Shown one piece after another: positions 8,011 through 16,986 of a stretch of DNA of 64,000 bases. Every line of letters starts with the position of its first letter. Position 1 is the first letter of the stretch. Source of the DNA: Thermoguttaceae bacterium (GTDB lineage: Bacteria; Planctomycetota; Planctomycetia; Pirellulales; Thermoguttaceae); assembly GCA_025060325.1 (NCBI GenBank), contig JANXBW010000025.1:1-64000 (forward strand). The letters are read 5' to 3'. Position numbers and translations under genes: made by a program. The notes beneath the pieces are model-generated. The model did not search any database and was not told the DNA's origin. It saw only the letters and a list, made by a program, of their open reading frames with translations.

Positions 8011-9732
8011 TTAGCCGACCTCGAGGACCGTTTCGCGGATAACTTCCTCGCAAGTGGTGGTGCCGTCAAAGATCTTCCGCAGCCCCGCCTCCCGGAGCGG
8101 CCGCATGCCTTGCTCCAATGCCACTTCGCGGATCTGCTCAGTTCCGGCCCCCCGGTTGATCACGTCGCGGATTTCGTCATTGACAACCATTAGCTCGAAA
8201 ATGCCCGTCCGGCCCCTAAATCCCGTGCTATTGCAGTTCACGCAGCCCCGGCCCCGGTAAAACTTCTTGCCGATCACTTGCTCCGGCCGCAAGCCCAACT
8301 CCATTAAGGTTTCGGTGGAAGGCACAAACGTCTCCCGGCATTGCGGACAGATCTTCCGTACCAACCGTTGGGCAAGCACTGCCTCCAAGGTGGCCGTGAT
8401 CAAAAACGCCGGGATGCCCATGTCGCGAAGTCGCGTCACAGTGCTCGGGGCGTCATTTGTGTGCAAAGTGCTAAAGACCATGTGCCCCGTGAGGGAGGCC
8501 TGCACGGCGATTTCGGCGGTTTCCAGGTCTCGAATTTCCCCCACCAAAATCTTGTCCGGGTCCTGCCGCAAAATGGACCGCAGGCAATGCGCGAATGTGT
8601 TACCAATCGTCGGGTCGATCGGGATTTGAACGATCCCGTCAATGTCGTACTCAACCGGGTCCTCAGTGGTGATGATCTTATCTTCGATGCAATTAAGTTC
8701 GTTCAAAGCGGCGTAAAGCGTGGTGGTCTTGCCGCAGCCCGTCGGTCCGGTAACCAGCACGATCCCGTGGGGCAGGTTGATGATCCGGCGGAATTCCGCC
8801 AGGATGTCCGGCTCCATACCGAGGACGTCCAAGTCGAGCATCACCACCGACCGGTCCAGGATCCGCAATACCACGCTCTCGCCAAACATGGTGGGCAAGA
8901 CGCTCACCCGGAGGTCCACCGGGTGACCACCTACCGAGAGCCGAATGCGGCCGTCCTGGGGCAAACGCCGCTCGGCAATGTCAAGATTGGCCAGCACTTT
9001 AATTCGCGTGACAAGCGCCATCGCCAAGTGCCGCGGCGGCGGCACCATTTCATAAAGCACGCCGTCACCCCGGAGACGAATCTTAAATTCGTTTTCGAAT
9101 GGCTCGAAGTGGACGTCGCTCGAATGGTCCTTAATCGCAAGCAAAAGAATCATGTTGAGAAGCTTACGAACCGGGGCGCTTTCGGCCAACGCCTCGGCAC
9201 TCGTGATATCGATGGGGCCTTCTTCGTCAAGCTCGGCGGCGGCCCGCTGGAGTTGCGGGTCCTTCTCCAACTGTTCGATAATCGACTCCACGCTTTCGGT
9301 ACCGCTGGAGTAATACCGGTCCAATGCTTCTTGGACGTCCTTTTCGGTGGCGACCACGGGCCGAATTTCGTAACCGAGGAAGCTCCGCAACTCGTCGATG
9401 ACGGAGAGCTTCTGCGGCTCGCACATTGCCACCGTCAAAGTGTTGTCCTTAAAAGCTATTGGGATGATCCGGTAAAGCTGAGCCATCGGCTCGGTAACTT
9501 GGCTCAGGACCTCCGGCGCAATAGTCATGTCCCGCAGCCGGACCATCGGAAGGCCCATCTGCTCGGCCAAAGCCTGGGCAACCTGTTCCTGCGTGCAAAA
9601 CCCAAGCTCGACGGCAATCCGGCCAAATAGTTCTCCCGGTCGGTGCTGCTGTTCTTCCAGGACAAGGTCGACTTGCTCTTCGGTGAGAAACCCGAGGTCA
9701 ACAAGGATTTGGCCGATTCGACGGAGAGGCAT
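8011..9732 (-). CDS. GspE/PilB family assembly ATPase (second copy)
   Basis: This cytoplasmic hexameric ATPase powers pilus or pseudopilus assembly. The 573 residues start with a GspE/MshEN N-terminal domain (about 1-145), followed by the NTPase core. Walker A is GPTGCGKTT (329-337), with Cys where Ser is usual. There are an Asp box (TTEDPVEYD), a Walker B region ILVGEIRD (395-402) and a His box (STLHTNDAPS). A four-Cys zinc motif is formed by C462, C465, C497 and C500. Length and order match PilB/GspE. It follows pilT and precedes the PilC-like gene, so it probably serves this platform protein. It is a paralogue of the ATPase at 11229-12950; the two differ in the Walker A Cys/Ser position. 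Confidence 0.93.
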   Translation of the reverse strand: MPLRRIGQILVDLGFLTEEQVDLVLEEQQHRPGELFGRIAVELGFCTQEQVAQALAEQMGLPMVRLRDMTIAPEVLSQVTEPMAQLYRIIPIAFKDNTLTVAMCEPQKLSVIDELRSFLGYEIRPVVATEKDVQEALDRYYSSGTESVESIIEQLEKDPQLQRAAAELDEEGPIDITSAEALAESAPVRKLLNMILLLAIKDHSSDVHFEPFENEFKIRLRGDGVLYEMVPPPRHLAMALVTRIKVLANLDIAERRLPQDGRIRLSVGGHPVDLRVSVLPTMFGESVVLRILDRSVVMLDLDVLGMEPDILAEFRRIINLPHGIVLVTGPTGCGKTTTLYAALNELNCIEDKIITTEDPVEYDIDGIVQIPIDPTIGNTFAHCLRSILRQDPDKILVGEIRDLETAEIAVQASLTGHMVFSTLHTNDAPSTVTRLRDMGIPAFLITATLEAVLAQRLVRKICPQCRETFVPSTETLMELGLRPEQVIGKKFYRGRGCVNCNSTGFRGRTGIFELMVVNDEIRDVINRGAGTEQIREVALEQGMRPLREAGLRKIFDGTTTCEEVIRETVLEVG

Positions 9733-9899
9733 AGCTTCCCCCGCCTTTTAGGCAAAAGCGAAAACCTAGAATTCGCGAATCTCTCCGGGGTTTAAACGGC
9801 GTTGTTCCCGAATCGCCGTGCCATAGGAATACCCCGCTAAGACCCTTGGCTCCTCCGGAGCAGCCTGCAAGGTCCGTACCGAGCCGCGGGATTACCGGC

Positions 9900-11036
9900 T
9901 TATTCCTCGTGCCGGGCGGCTTCCCGAGCCAACCGTTCGCGGGCTTCTTCCTCGTCTTCCAAGATCCCTCGTTCTGCCCGGGCAATCCGGGCGGCCAGCT
10001 CGTCGGGGGATTGTGCCTTCATAAGCACTTCCTTCTTCTCCACCAATCCCTTCCGCCACAGCTCGAACATGTGGTCATCCAAAAGTTGCATCCCCAGCTT
10101 GTGGCCGGTCTGAATCGCCGAGTTGATTCGGTACACCTTGTTTTCCCGAATCAGGTTGGCAATGGCCGGCGTAACGACGAGCATTTCGAAAGCCGCCACC
10201 CGGCCGCCCCCAATCTTGGGCAACAACGTCTGCGACACAATTCCAATAATTGAAGTCGACAATTGCGTACGGATTTGTGCCTGCTGCGAGGGCGGGAACA
10301 CGTCGATAATACGGTTCACCGTGCCCTGAGCCCCAGTGGTGTGGAGGGTGGCGAACACAATGTGGCCGGTTTCTGCTGCGGTGATGGCGGCCTGAATGGT
10401 TTCCAAGTTCCGCATCTCGCCCACCAGAATCACGTCCGGGTCTTGACGCAAAGCACGCCAAATCGCCTCTTCGAAGCTCGGCACATCCACCCCCACTTCC
10501 CGCTGGTTCACCACGGACTTCTTGTGGGTATGGTAGAACTCGATGGGGTCTTCGATGGTGATGATGTGGTGGTCGATGTTCTCGTTGATGTAATCGATAC
10601 AGGCGGCCAGGGTGGTCGTTTTCCCGGAGCCAGTCGGCCCGGTCACGAGGATAAGTCCCCTGGGCCGCATGATCAGTTCCTTCAAAACCGGAGGAGCCCC
10701 AAGTTCGTCCAAGCTCCACATCTTGGCGGGGATGAGCCGGAGAACCATCCCCACGTAGCCTTTCTGCTTAAAAACAGAGACCCGGAAACGGCCCTGGTTG
10801 CCGAACGCAAACCCGAAGTCGGAGCCACCTCGCTCCTGCAACTCTTGCTGACACCGCTCCGGGGTGATGCTTTTCATCAAAGCTACGGTGTCCTCCGGCT
10901 CCAAAACTTTGGTATCAAGTCGGACTAATCTACCGTGGAGCCGAATGACAGGCGGGTTCCCGACACTAATGTGGAGGTCGCTTGCGCCGCGATTGACAAC
11001 CGTTTGGAGTAGTTTGTCGATCTGAATAGTCGCCAT
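9900..11036 (-). CDS. pilT: PilT twitching-motility retraction ATPase
   Basis: PilT disassembles pilus fibres by ATP-driven retraction. The 378-residue protein has the usual layout: an N-terminal PAS-like domain (1-110), Walker A GPTGSGKTT (133-141), an Asp box ITIEDPIEF, Walker B ILVGEMRN (203-210), a His box FATLHTTGA (228-236) and the PilT-specific AIxNLIRE-type motif (AIANLIRENK, 291-300) needed for retraction. It lacks the zinc Cys motif of PilB. The C-terminal 30 residues are charged and extend slightly beyond the family norm. A strong AGGAGG lies six bases before the ATG. Its presence between two PilB-type ATPases argues that this locus makes a retractile type IV pilus rather than only a secretion pseudopilus. 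Confidence 0.95.
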   Translation of the reverse strand: MATIQIDKLLQTVVNRGASDLHISVGNPPVIRLHGRLVRLDTKVLEPEDTVALMKSITPERCQQELQERGGSDFGFAFGNQGRFRVSVFKQKGYVGMVLRLIPAKMWSLDELGAPPVLKELIMRPRGLILVTGPTGSGKTTTLAACIDYINENIDHHIITIEDPIEFYHTHKKSVVNQREVGVDVPSFEEAIWRALRQDPDVILVGEMRNLETIQAAITAAETGHIVFATLHTTGAQGTVNRIIDVFPPSQQAQIRTQLSTSIIGIVSQTLLPKIGGGRVAAFEMLVVTPAIANLIRENKVYRINSAIQTGHKLGMQLLDDHMFELWRKGLVEKKEVLMKAQSPDELAARIARAERGILEDEEEARERLAREAARHEE

Positions 11037-11228
11037 TTCGAGCCTCCTGGCTTTCCCCTGGCCGCAAGGAGAGCATCAATCCGAAATAGGCCTACAGCAA
11101 ATTTTGTTTTCCCCTCATTCCCCGCCCCATTTCCGAATCTGTCATGTGGAAGGCGACTTTAACCCCAGATGCCAAGCTGGGCTTTCGCCGGCGCAGGTAA
11201 AGTTCCAATATGCTCCCGGCTGCCCAGT

Positions 11229-12950
11229 TTAAACCGTTGCCTCCTCGAGTTTGGCCACCCTGAAGAGTTCCTCCAGCGTGGTCATTCCTTTCAAAACTTT
11301 CTGGAGGCCGTCCTGGAAAAGGGTCTTCATTCCTTCCTCGACTGCCACGCGACGGATCTCCGCTGTGGGAGCCTCGTTAAATGCCAGCTCCCGAAGCCGA
11401 GGCGACATGATCATTAGCTCGAAGATGCCAGTGCGACCTTTGTAACCGGTGCGGTTGCAAAGCTCACAACCTCGGCCTTTGTAAAAGGTGGTCTTCGCTG
11501 CCACGTCTGGCGGAATGCCAGCAGCCTTGATGATTGACTCCGGCGGATTGTAAGGCTGCTTGCACTTATCGCAGATTAGCCGAACGAGCCGTTGCGCCAT
11601 TATGGCGATAATGCTACTAGACACTAAATAAGACGGCACGCCCATATCGATCAGGCGTGTAATAGCACTGGGCGCATCGTTCGTATGTAGCGTACTGAAA
11701 ACCAAGTGTCCAGTCAGTGACGCTTGGATCCCCATCTGGGCCGTCTCGAGGTCCCGCATCTCCCCAACCAGAATCACATTCGGGGCCTGCCGCAGCATCG
11801 CACGAATGACCCGGGCGAAGTCCAGCCCGATCTCGTGCTTAATTTCCACCTGATTAACGCCCGGCAGGTAATATTCGACGGGATCCTCGGCGGTGATGAT
11901 CTTCCGGTCAGGAGTGTTCAGCTCATTGAGCGCAGCGTAAAGCGAAGTCGTCTTGCCCGAACCTGTCGGCCCGGTAACGAGGATAATCCCGTTCGGCCGG
12001 CGGATAAGTTGATTAAACTTCTGGTAGTCCTCCTCAGAGAATCCGAGCTGCCGCAGACCGATCCGGATGTTTTCCTTGTCTAGAATCCGCATAACCACAG
12101 ATTGGCCGTGGTTTGTCGGGATGATGCTGACGCGGAGGTCCAGGTCTTTATCGCCAACCGTCACTTTGATACGACCGTCCTGCGGCCGCCGGCGCTCGGC
12201 AATGTCCAGTTTGGCGAGAATCTTGATACGGGAAAGAACGGCCCCCAACAGCCTTCGCGGCAGCGCATCCCGCTCCATCAGTCGACCGTCGATTCGGTAG
12301 CGGACACGGACTCTGTCTTCGAAAGGCTCGATGTGAATGTCCGATGCCCGCATTTGCACCGCTTCGCTAATCATCAGGTGCACGAGACGAACGATGGGAG
12401 CCGCCGATTCATCAATGATCTCCTCCGCTCCCCGCAGGCCTTCGTCCGTTTCCGTAAAATCGACCATCGTGTCCGTCATTTCCTGGAGCATCGAGTCAGC
12501 ACTTTCAACGTAAGTCTGGCCGTAGTACCGGTTGATCGCTTCCAGGATGGCCTCCCGAGGAGCCAAGACAGGCTGGATTGACCGGTTCAGAATGAAGCGA
12601 AGCTTCTCAAATGTCTCGTAGTCATTTGGATCGCTTACGGCGACTTTAAGCTCGCCGTCTTCTTCAGCCACCGGCATCACCACGTTTTCCCGAGCTACCG
12701 ATTCCGGGACAAGTTCCACCACATGGGGAGGAACGACTACGTCTCGCAAGTTTACGTACTCGAGCCCGTGCTCCTCGGCCAGAACGCGGCAAATTTCCTC
12801 GCCGCTTGCATAGCCGAGTCGAATGAGAGCTTCCTGAAGAGGTATCCCTGTCCGTTTTGCAAGATCCTCAGCCTCGGCCAACTGCTCCTTGCTGACGATC
12901 CGCTGGTACAAGAGGATTTCCGCGAAATCGCGCTTGCGCTTGACGGCCAT
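11229..12950 (-). CDS. GspE/PilB family assembly ATPase (first gene of cluster)
   Basis: This 573-residue assembly ATPase has an N-terminal GspE/MshEN domain (about 1-145), a linker, and a RecA-like core. Walker A is GPTGSGKTT (327-335), the Asp box is ITAEDPVEYY, Walker B is ILVGEMRD, the His box is STLHTNDAPS, and a zinc site is made by CDKC and CELC. The motifs are complete, so it should be active. A ribosome site (GGAG) precedes the ATG, and a 535-bp non-coding stretch lies upstream, so this is likely the first gene of the minus-strand cluster. Two PilB-type enzymes in one cluster are unusual; the copies may work alternately or drive different fibres. Confidence 0.93.
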   Translation of the reverse strand: MAVKRKRDFAEILLYQRIVSKEQLAEAEDLAKRTGIPLQEALIRLGYASGEEICRVLAEEHGLEYVNLRDVVVPPHVVELVPESVARENVVMPVAEEDGELKVAVSDPNDYETFEKLRFILNRSIQPVLAPREAILEAINRYYGQTYVESADSMLQEMTDTMVDFTETDEGLRGAEEIIDESAAPIVRLVHLMISEAVQMRASDIHIEPFEDRVRVRYRIDGRLMERDALPRRLLGAVLSRIKILAKLDIAERRRPQDGRIKVTVGDKDLDLRVSIIPTNHGQSVVMRILDKENIRIGLRQLGFSEEDYQKFNQLIRRPNGIILVTGPTGSGKTTSLYAALNELNTPDRKIITAEDPVEYYLPGVNQVEIKHEIGLDFARVIRAMLRQAPNVILVGEMRDLETAQMGIQASLTGHLVFSTLHTNDAPSAITRLIDMGVPSYLVSSSIIAIMAQRLVRLICDKCKQPYNPPESIIKAAGIPPDVAAKTTFYKGRGCELCNRTGYKGRTGIFELMIMSPRLRELAFNEAPTAEIRRVAVEEGMKTLFQDGLQKVLKGMTTLEELFRVAKLEEATV

Positions 12951-13485
12951 GAGGTGGAGCTCCTAATTGGCCAGTCTTTCCCCGCACTTGCCCGGCAGAC
13001 CTGAGTAGATGTTCGTACTTCTCCCAGAAGATCACCCCGAGAAAGGTTGACACAATTCACCTATTTCTACCCTAACGGTGTAAAGTGCCGGTGTCAATCC
13101 TCAGGCCTGGGGTACTGATTGAGGCAAACGCTCGCCTTGGTCCGGATAACGCTCAGAGAGCTTAACGAGTAAGTCTTCTTGCGAGCTCCGACTAATCGCC
13201 AGTCGCGGGTGGACAGCGGATCGCTTCTGCGACACGATCAGTCGGTATAATCGTTTCGCTTGGTAAGCAGGTTGGTCCGGAGCTGGCGGTTCGGACAAGG
13301 CGACTGCAATCGTCGGCTGAAGGCGCCAGTTTGGAGGCTCAGCGGGCGTTTGGCCATCGTATTGGTTTAGGGTTGGAACCCGTGCGACTTCCCCCTAAGG
13401 CGCATTTGTGGCTTCCATCAGTCGCCGAGGGTGAAAAGCGTTTGTATGTTCCGGCGGAATTTCGCGATCTCGTGGAAGTTGTCTA
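12951..13485. other. Divergent intergenic region between pilus cluster and glycine cleavage locus
   Basis: This 535-bp gene-free stretch must hold promoters for both directions. A consensus TTGACA lies at 13047-13052 on the plus strand, but no convincing -10 box follows at 16-18 bp. An open frame without ATG covers 13196-13486 and its TAA overlaps the gcvT ATG by one base; no start codon or family supports it. I saw no glycine riboswitch core. Confidence 0.5.
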
Positions 13486-14655
13486 ATGTCTGATCTGCTC
13501 CGGTCTCCCCTCCATGATTGGCACGTGTCCCACGGGGCAAGAATGACGACTTTTTCGGGCTGGATAATGCCCCTCTGTTATTCCTCGATCATTGAGGAAC
13601 ACGTGGCGACTCGGAGTGCCTGCGGATTGACAGACGTGTCGCACATGGGGCGCTTACGTTTTGAAGGTCCTGGCGCACGGCGCTTTCTGGACAGCCTTTT
13701 AACGCGGCGGGTGAGCGATCTTCGGCCGGGGGCGTTGCGGTACTCCTTAGTGACCAACGAAGCCGGCGCGATTCTGGACGATGTCGTCGTGGGTTTTTTC
13801 GAGAACTTTCTTATCCAGCCGTTTTTTCTTCTTGTCGTCAATGCCGCCAACCGGCAAAAGATCGTCGCGTGGGCGAAAAACATTTTGCCGGTCGACGAGC
13901 CTCTTTCGCTCGATGCACAGACGGCTTTTACCGATGTTACTCGGCTTTGGGCTATGTTTGCCCTCCAAGGTCCTCGCGCGGAGGAGATCCTTCAGCCCCT
14001 CGTTGAGTTCGACCTAAAGGCGGTGGGCAGTTATCGGGGGAGCGTAGTGAAGTTGGTTCATCCGTCGGTGCAAGGCCGGCTGGCGATCATCTCCCGGACC
14101 GGGTACACAGGCGAGGACGGGTTTGAGATCATTATGGACGCTCAAATCGCTGTCCCGGTGTGGGAGGCTCTCCTAGAAATCGGCCGACCCCGCGGACTTA
14201 TGCCCGCAGGGCTTGGGGCGCGTGACACGTTGCGGCTCGAAGCGGCCCTACCGCTCTACGGCCACGAGCTTAGCGAGGAAGTCACCCCCCTGGAGGCCGG
14301 GCTTGAGTTTGCCTGCGATTTGGAGGGCAGAAACTTTCCGGGGAGGGATGCCTTGGCTAGGCTTCGAGGCGAGCCGCCAACCCGTAAGTTGGTGTGTTTA
14401 GAACTCTCCGGGAAAAGGATTCCGCGCCAGGGTTATCCGATTAGGCTTTCGGGGGAGGTAGTCGGAGAGGTCACGAGTGGGACATTCTCTCCCACACTGG
14501 GTCGGCCGATCGCTTTGGGTTATATTCGAGCCGACCTGGCCTCGCCGGGCCTTTCGGTAGAGATTGACATCCGCGGGCAGGGCGAGCCGGCGCAGATCAT
14601 TCCAAAGCCGTTTGTGGCTAAGAAGCGTCGCCCTGAGCGCGGCAGCGATTGCTGA
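13486..14655 (+). CDS. gcvT: Glycine cleavage system T protein (aminomethyltransferase)
   Basis: The T protein releases ammonia from the aminomethyl group held on lipoyl-GcvH and passes the one-carbon unit to tetrahydrofolate. The 389-residue product aligns over its whole length: LHDWHVSHGARMTTFSGW at the N-terminus, CGLTDVSHMGR, LALQGPRA-like FALQGPRAEE, the substrate-site region ISRTGYTGEDGFEI, GARDTLRLEAALPLYGHEL, and the C-terminal barrel with GxVTSGxxSP (GEVTSGTFSP). Length is a little above the 360-370 norm through a charged C-terminal tail. The first ATG is used; GGAAG lies 8 bases before it. It is the first gene of a gcvT-gcvH-gcvPA-gcvPB set. Confidence 0.96.
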   Translation: MSDLLRSPLHDWHVSHGARMTTFSGWIMPLCYSSIIEEHVATRSACGLTDVSHMGRLRFEGPGARRFLDSLLTRRVSDLRPGALRYSLVTNEAGAILDDVVVGFFENFLIQPFFLLVVNAANRQKIVAWAKNILPVDEPLSLDAQTAFTDVTRLWAMFALQGPRAEEILQPLVEFDLKAVGSYRGSVVKLVHPSVQGRLAIISRTGYTGEDGFEIIMDAQIAVPVWEALLEIGRPRGLMPAGLGARDTLRLEAALPLYGHELSEEVTPLEAGLEFACDLEGRNFPGRDALARLRGEPPTRKLVCLELSGKRIPRQGYPIRLSGEVVGEVTSGTFSPTLGRPIALGYIRADLASPGLSVEIDIRGQGEPAQIIPKPFVAKKRRPERGSDC

Positions 14656-14980
14656 ACCGGGGGAAGATCGGAGCTGCTAAGGCAACCCGCCCGAAGCACC
14701 CAGAGGCGAAAGCCTTTAGCACGAATTGTTTTTGACTGATCTGGCCGGAAAAATTCCGAGATCGGCCTGTGCCTAACGGTGCGGAGCCCGGGGCCAAGGG
14801 CGAGGGATTGTCACCGCTGGGGTAGAGAAATCACGCCCTTTCCCTGCTTGGCCGGGGAAGTAGGTTATTGGTGAGCGAGCCGATTGGGAAGGTGGGCGAA
14901 AAGCCAAACCTTCTCGGCAAAAGAGCGACATCTTTGCTTGCCGGCCATCTATTGATGCCGGAACCAAGGAGCAGGCCTCA
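14656..14980 (+). other. gcvT-gcvH spacer with two hairpins
   Basis: This 325-bp spacer has no gene. A small GAAA-loop hairpin lies at 14701-14716 (AGAGGC/GCCTTT). A second, longer one lies at 14738-14763 (GATCT, CGGAA, loop AAA, TTCCG, AGATC, with a three-base bulge). Neither has a downstream T run. They might be processing or attenuation elements. I could not match the conserved glycine-riboswitch core. Confidence 0.4.
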
Positions 14981-15379
14981 ATGAATCCTGAAAGCTTGCG
15001 GTATACCCCGACGCATGAGTGGGTTTACTTTGAGGAGCAGAACGGTCAGTTGATCGCCACCGTGGGCTTAACCCAGTTTGCCGTCGAATCGCTCACGAAT
15101 TTGGTTTTTTTAGAGTTGCCCAAGGTGGGGCAACACGTTCAGGCTGGCAAACCAATGGGTGTTGTCGAATCGATTAAGGCGGTGAGCGATATTTACAGCC
15201 CGGTAGACGGCGAGGTTATCGAGGTTAATCAGCCGGTGGTCAACGAGCTTGATCTGTTGAGTCGAGATCCCTACGGCAGTGGCTGGCTTGTGAAAATTAG
15301 GCTAGCCGAAAACAAGGAACCGGAGGGGTTGCTCGACCACAAGGCCTACGAGGCTCAGTGTGCAAGCGAGCCGCAATAA
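14981..15379 (+). CDS. gcvH: Glycine cleavage system H protein
   Basis: This is the lipoylated shuttle protein of the glycine cleavage complex. It carries the methylamine intermediate from the P protein to T and is re-oxidised by L. The 132-residue product has the standard motifs THEWV, ITxFAxxxLGD-like TQFAVESLTNLVFLELP, and the lipoylation site VVESIKAVSDIYSPVDGEV with Lys66. An AAGGAG ribosome site precedes the ATG by nine bases. The position equivalent to the usual LGD is SLTN, a minor variation. It sits in the gcv cluster, which ends with a lipoate ligase that could modify Lys66. Confidence 0.97.
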   Translation: MNPESLRYTPTHEWVYFEEQNGQLIATVGLTQFAVESLTNLVFLELPKVGQHVQAGKPMGVVESIKAVSDIYSPVDGEVIEVNQPVVNELDLLSRDPYGSGWLVKIRLAENKEPEGLLDHKAYEAQCASEPQ

Positions 15380-15449
15380 CAGGCTGGCTTTCGCGATCCG
15401 TGGGGGTAAAGCTTCATCGGCAAGGTCGGTGTTTGATTTTTGATTAGGT

Positions 15450-15467
15450 CGGAGGAAAAACCCTCCG
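15450..15467 (+). promoter_or_regulatory. Hairpin in gcvH-gcvPA spacer
   Basis: A perfect 6-bp stem (CGGAGG/CCTCCG, six-base A-rich loop) lies in the 179-bp gap between gcvH and gcvPA. It contains an anti-SD-like CCTCC but is 91 bases from the gcvPA start, so a direct effect on translation is unproven. Confidence 0.3.
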
Positions 15468-15558
15468 GAAACTGGCACGGTGGCAACGGCGCGAGAGTCC
15501 TCGGTATTTGCCGGTCTTATCCGGAGATTCCCCTCGGCATGTGAGAGGCTAGTTTGCG

Positions 15559-16959
15559 ATGGTATTTATCAACAACACTGAAGCACAGATCCGGGAGATG
15601 CTTTCGGCTATCGGCTTAAAGAGCATCGAGGATCTTTTTTCGGAGATTCCGAGGGAATGTCGCGTGGAAGGCGATTTGGGGCTGCCCCACCCGCTTAGCG
15701 AGCTGGAGCTTGACCGCCATATGCAGCGATTGGCCGGGCTTAATCGCTCCGCTCAAGAGGTAAGTTGCTTCCTAGGCGGTGGATGCTATGACCACTTTAT
15801 CCCGGCGGTGGTAGATGCGTTGGCTTCCCGGCCGGAGTTTGTCACTGCGTACACGCCTTACCAGCCGGAAGCAAGTCAGGGCACACTTCAGGCGATGTTT
15901 GAGTATCAGACGCTTCTTGCCCGGCTAGCGGCGATGGATGTATCCAACGCTAGCATGTACGACGGGGCAAGTGCAGCAGCCGAGGCTGTGTTGATGAGTG
16001 TGGAAATTACCGGCCGGCAAAAGGTGGTGTTGGCTGGGACTATTCATCCGGAATATCGTCAGGTGATCGGGACCTATTTGCAGAACTACCCCGCCTTGCT
16101 CCATGTTGTCGACTATCGTCAAGGTGTTTGTGACGTAGGGGAGGTAGCAAGAATTGTGGACGAGAAGACAGCCTGCTTGGTTGTGCAGCATCCCAATTTT
16201 TTTGGCTGTCTTGAGCCAGTGGACCGGCTCGGCCAATTGGCGAAGCAAGCGGGGGCTCTTTTTGTGGCAATCTTTAACCCCATTAGTCTGGGAGTGCTGC
16301 GACCGCCGGGGGACTATGGAGCCGATATTGCGGTGGCCGAAGGCCAGCCGCTTGGGATCCCGATGAGTTTTGGCGGACCCTTCCTCGGGGTTCTTGTGTG
16401 TCGACAGGATTACCTGCGGCGGATGCCCGGCCGACTAGTGGGCCAGACAGTCGACCGAAATGGTCGACGTTGCTTTGTGTTGACACTTCAGACGCGGGAA
16501 CAACACATCCGCCGGGAGAAGGCTACAAGTAATATCTGCACTAATCAAGGGCTAATGGCCCTCAGGGCGGCAATTTATTTGGCCGCCCTGGGCGGGGCGG
16601 GACTTCGTCGACTGGCGGAGCTTTGCCTCAAAAAAGCACATTATGCCGCAAGACAGTTGTCGACGGTTCCCGGCCTGAGCCTTCGCTTTCGGGCGCCGTT
16701 TTTCCACGAATTTGTCCTCCAGGACGCTTATGGCAAAGTGGCTGAGCGGCTGACGGCCCTGGCTGGGGATGGGGTGTTTGTCGGCCCGGCTTTGGGGAAG
16801 TGGTATCCCGATCTTGCCGACTGCTTCCTGGTGGCAGTGACCGAGAAACGGACAAAGGAGGAAATCGATCGACTTGTTGATTTATGTCGAAAATGGGGGG
16901 CACAGCTGGGGGCGAAAACCGAGGCTCGGACAAAGGAGGCACTGGCCTCTTCCCGCTAA
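15559..16959 (+). CDS. gcvPA: Glycine dehydrogenase (decarboxylating) subunit 1
   Basis: This is the N-terminal half of the split P protein. With GcvPB it binds glycine through PLP, decarboxylates it and loads the aminomethyl group on GcvH. The 466 residues carry family features such as FLGGGCYDHFIPAVVD, TAYTPYQPEASQGTLQ, FEYQ, NASMYDGASAAAEA, and the late REQHIRREKATSNICTNQ region that shapes the active-site entrance. Length (about 450) is normal. The ATG follows GAGAGG. It abuts gcvPB closely, as expected for subunits needed in equal amounts. The last 30 residues are charged and variable. Confidence 0.96.
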   Translation: MVFINNTEAQIREMLSAIGLKSIEDLFSEIPRECRVEGDLGLPHPLSELELDRHMQRLAGLNRSAQEVSCFLGGGCYDHFIPAVVDALASRPEFVTAYTPYQPEASQGTLQAMFEYQTLLARLAAMDVSNASMYDGASAAAEAVLMSVEITGRQKVVLAGTIHPEYRQVIGTYLQNYPALLHVVDYRQGVCDVGEVARIVDEKTACLVVQHPNFFGCLEPVDRLGQLAKQAGALFVAIFNPISLGVLRPPGDYGADIAVAEGQPLGIPMSFGGPFLGVLVCRQDYLRRMPGRLVGQTVDRNGRRCFVLTLQTREQHIRREKATSNICTNQGLMALRAAIYLAALGGAGLRRLAELCLKKAHYAARQLSTVPGLSLRFRAPFFHEFVLQDAYGKVAERLTALAGDGVFVGPALGKWYPDLADCFLVAVTEKRTKEEIDRLVDLCRKWGAQLGAKTEARTKEALASSR

Positions 16960-16986
16960 GTGGCGTGGTGCTTTGGGGAGAAATTC

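Noticed and set aside
8341-9630. Open plus-strand frame of 429 codons antisense to the second PilB-like gene
   Set aside because: It mirrors a strongly supported ATPase gene, has no recognisable domain and is rich in Arg, His and Gln as expected from the complement of GC-rich codons.
10263-10928. 221-codon plus-strand frame antisense to pilT
   Set aside because: Shadow of a gene with complete motifs; no domain and no ribosome site.
13196-13486. 96-codon open frame whose TAA overlaps the gcvT ATG
   Set aside because: The coupling geometry is attractive, but it has no ATG or GTG start with a ribosome site (the first TTG is near its middle) and resembles nothing known.
12951-15558. Glycine riboswitch controlling the gcv genes
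   Set aside because: The conserved core and tandem arrangement could not be found by eye on the plus strand; a covariance search would settle it.
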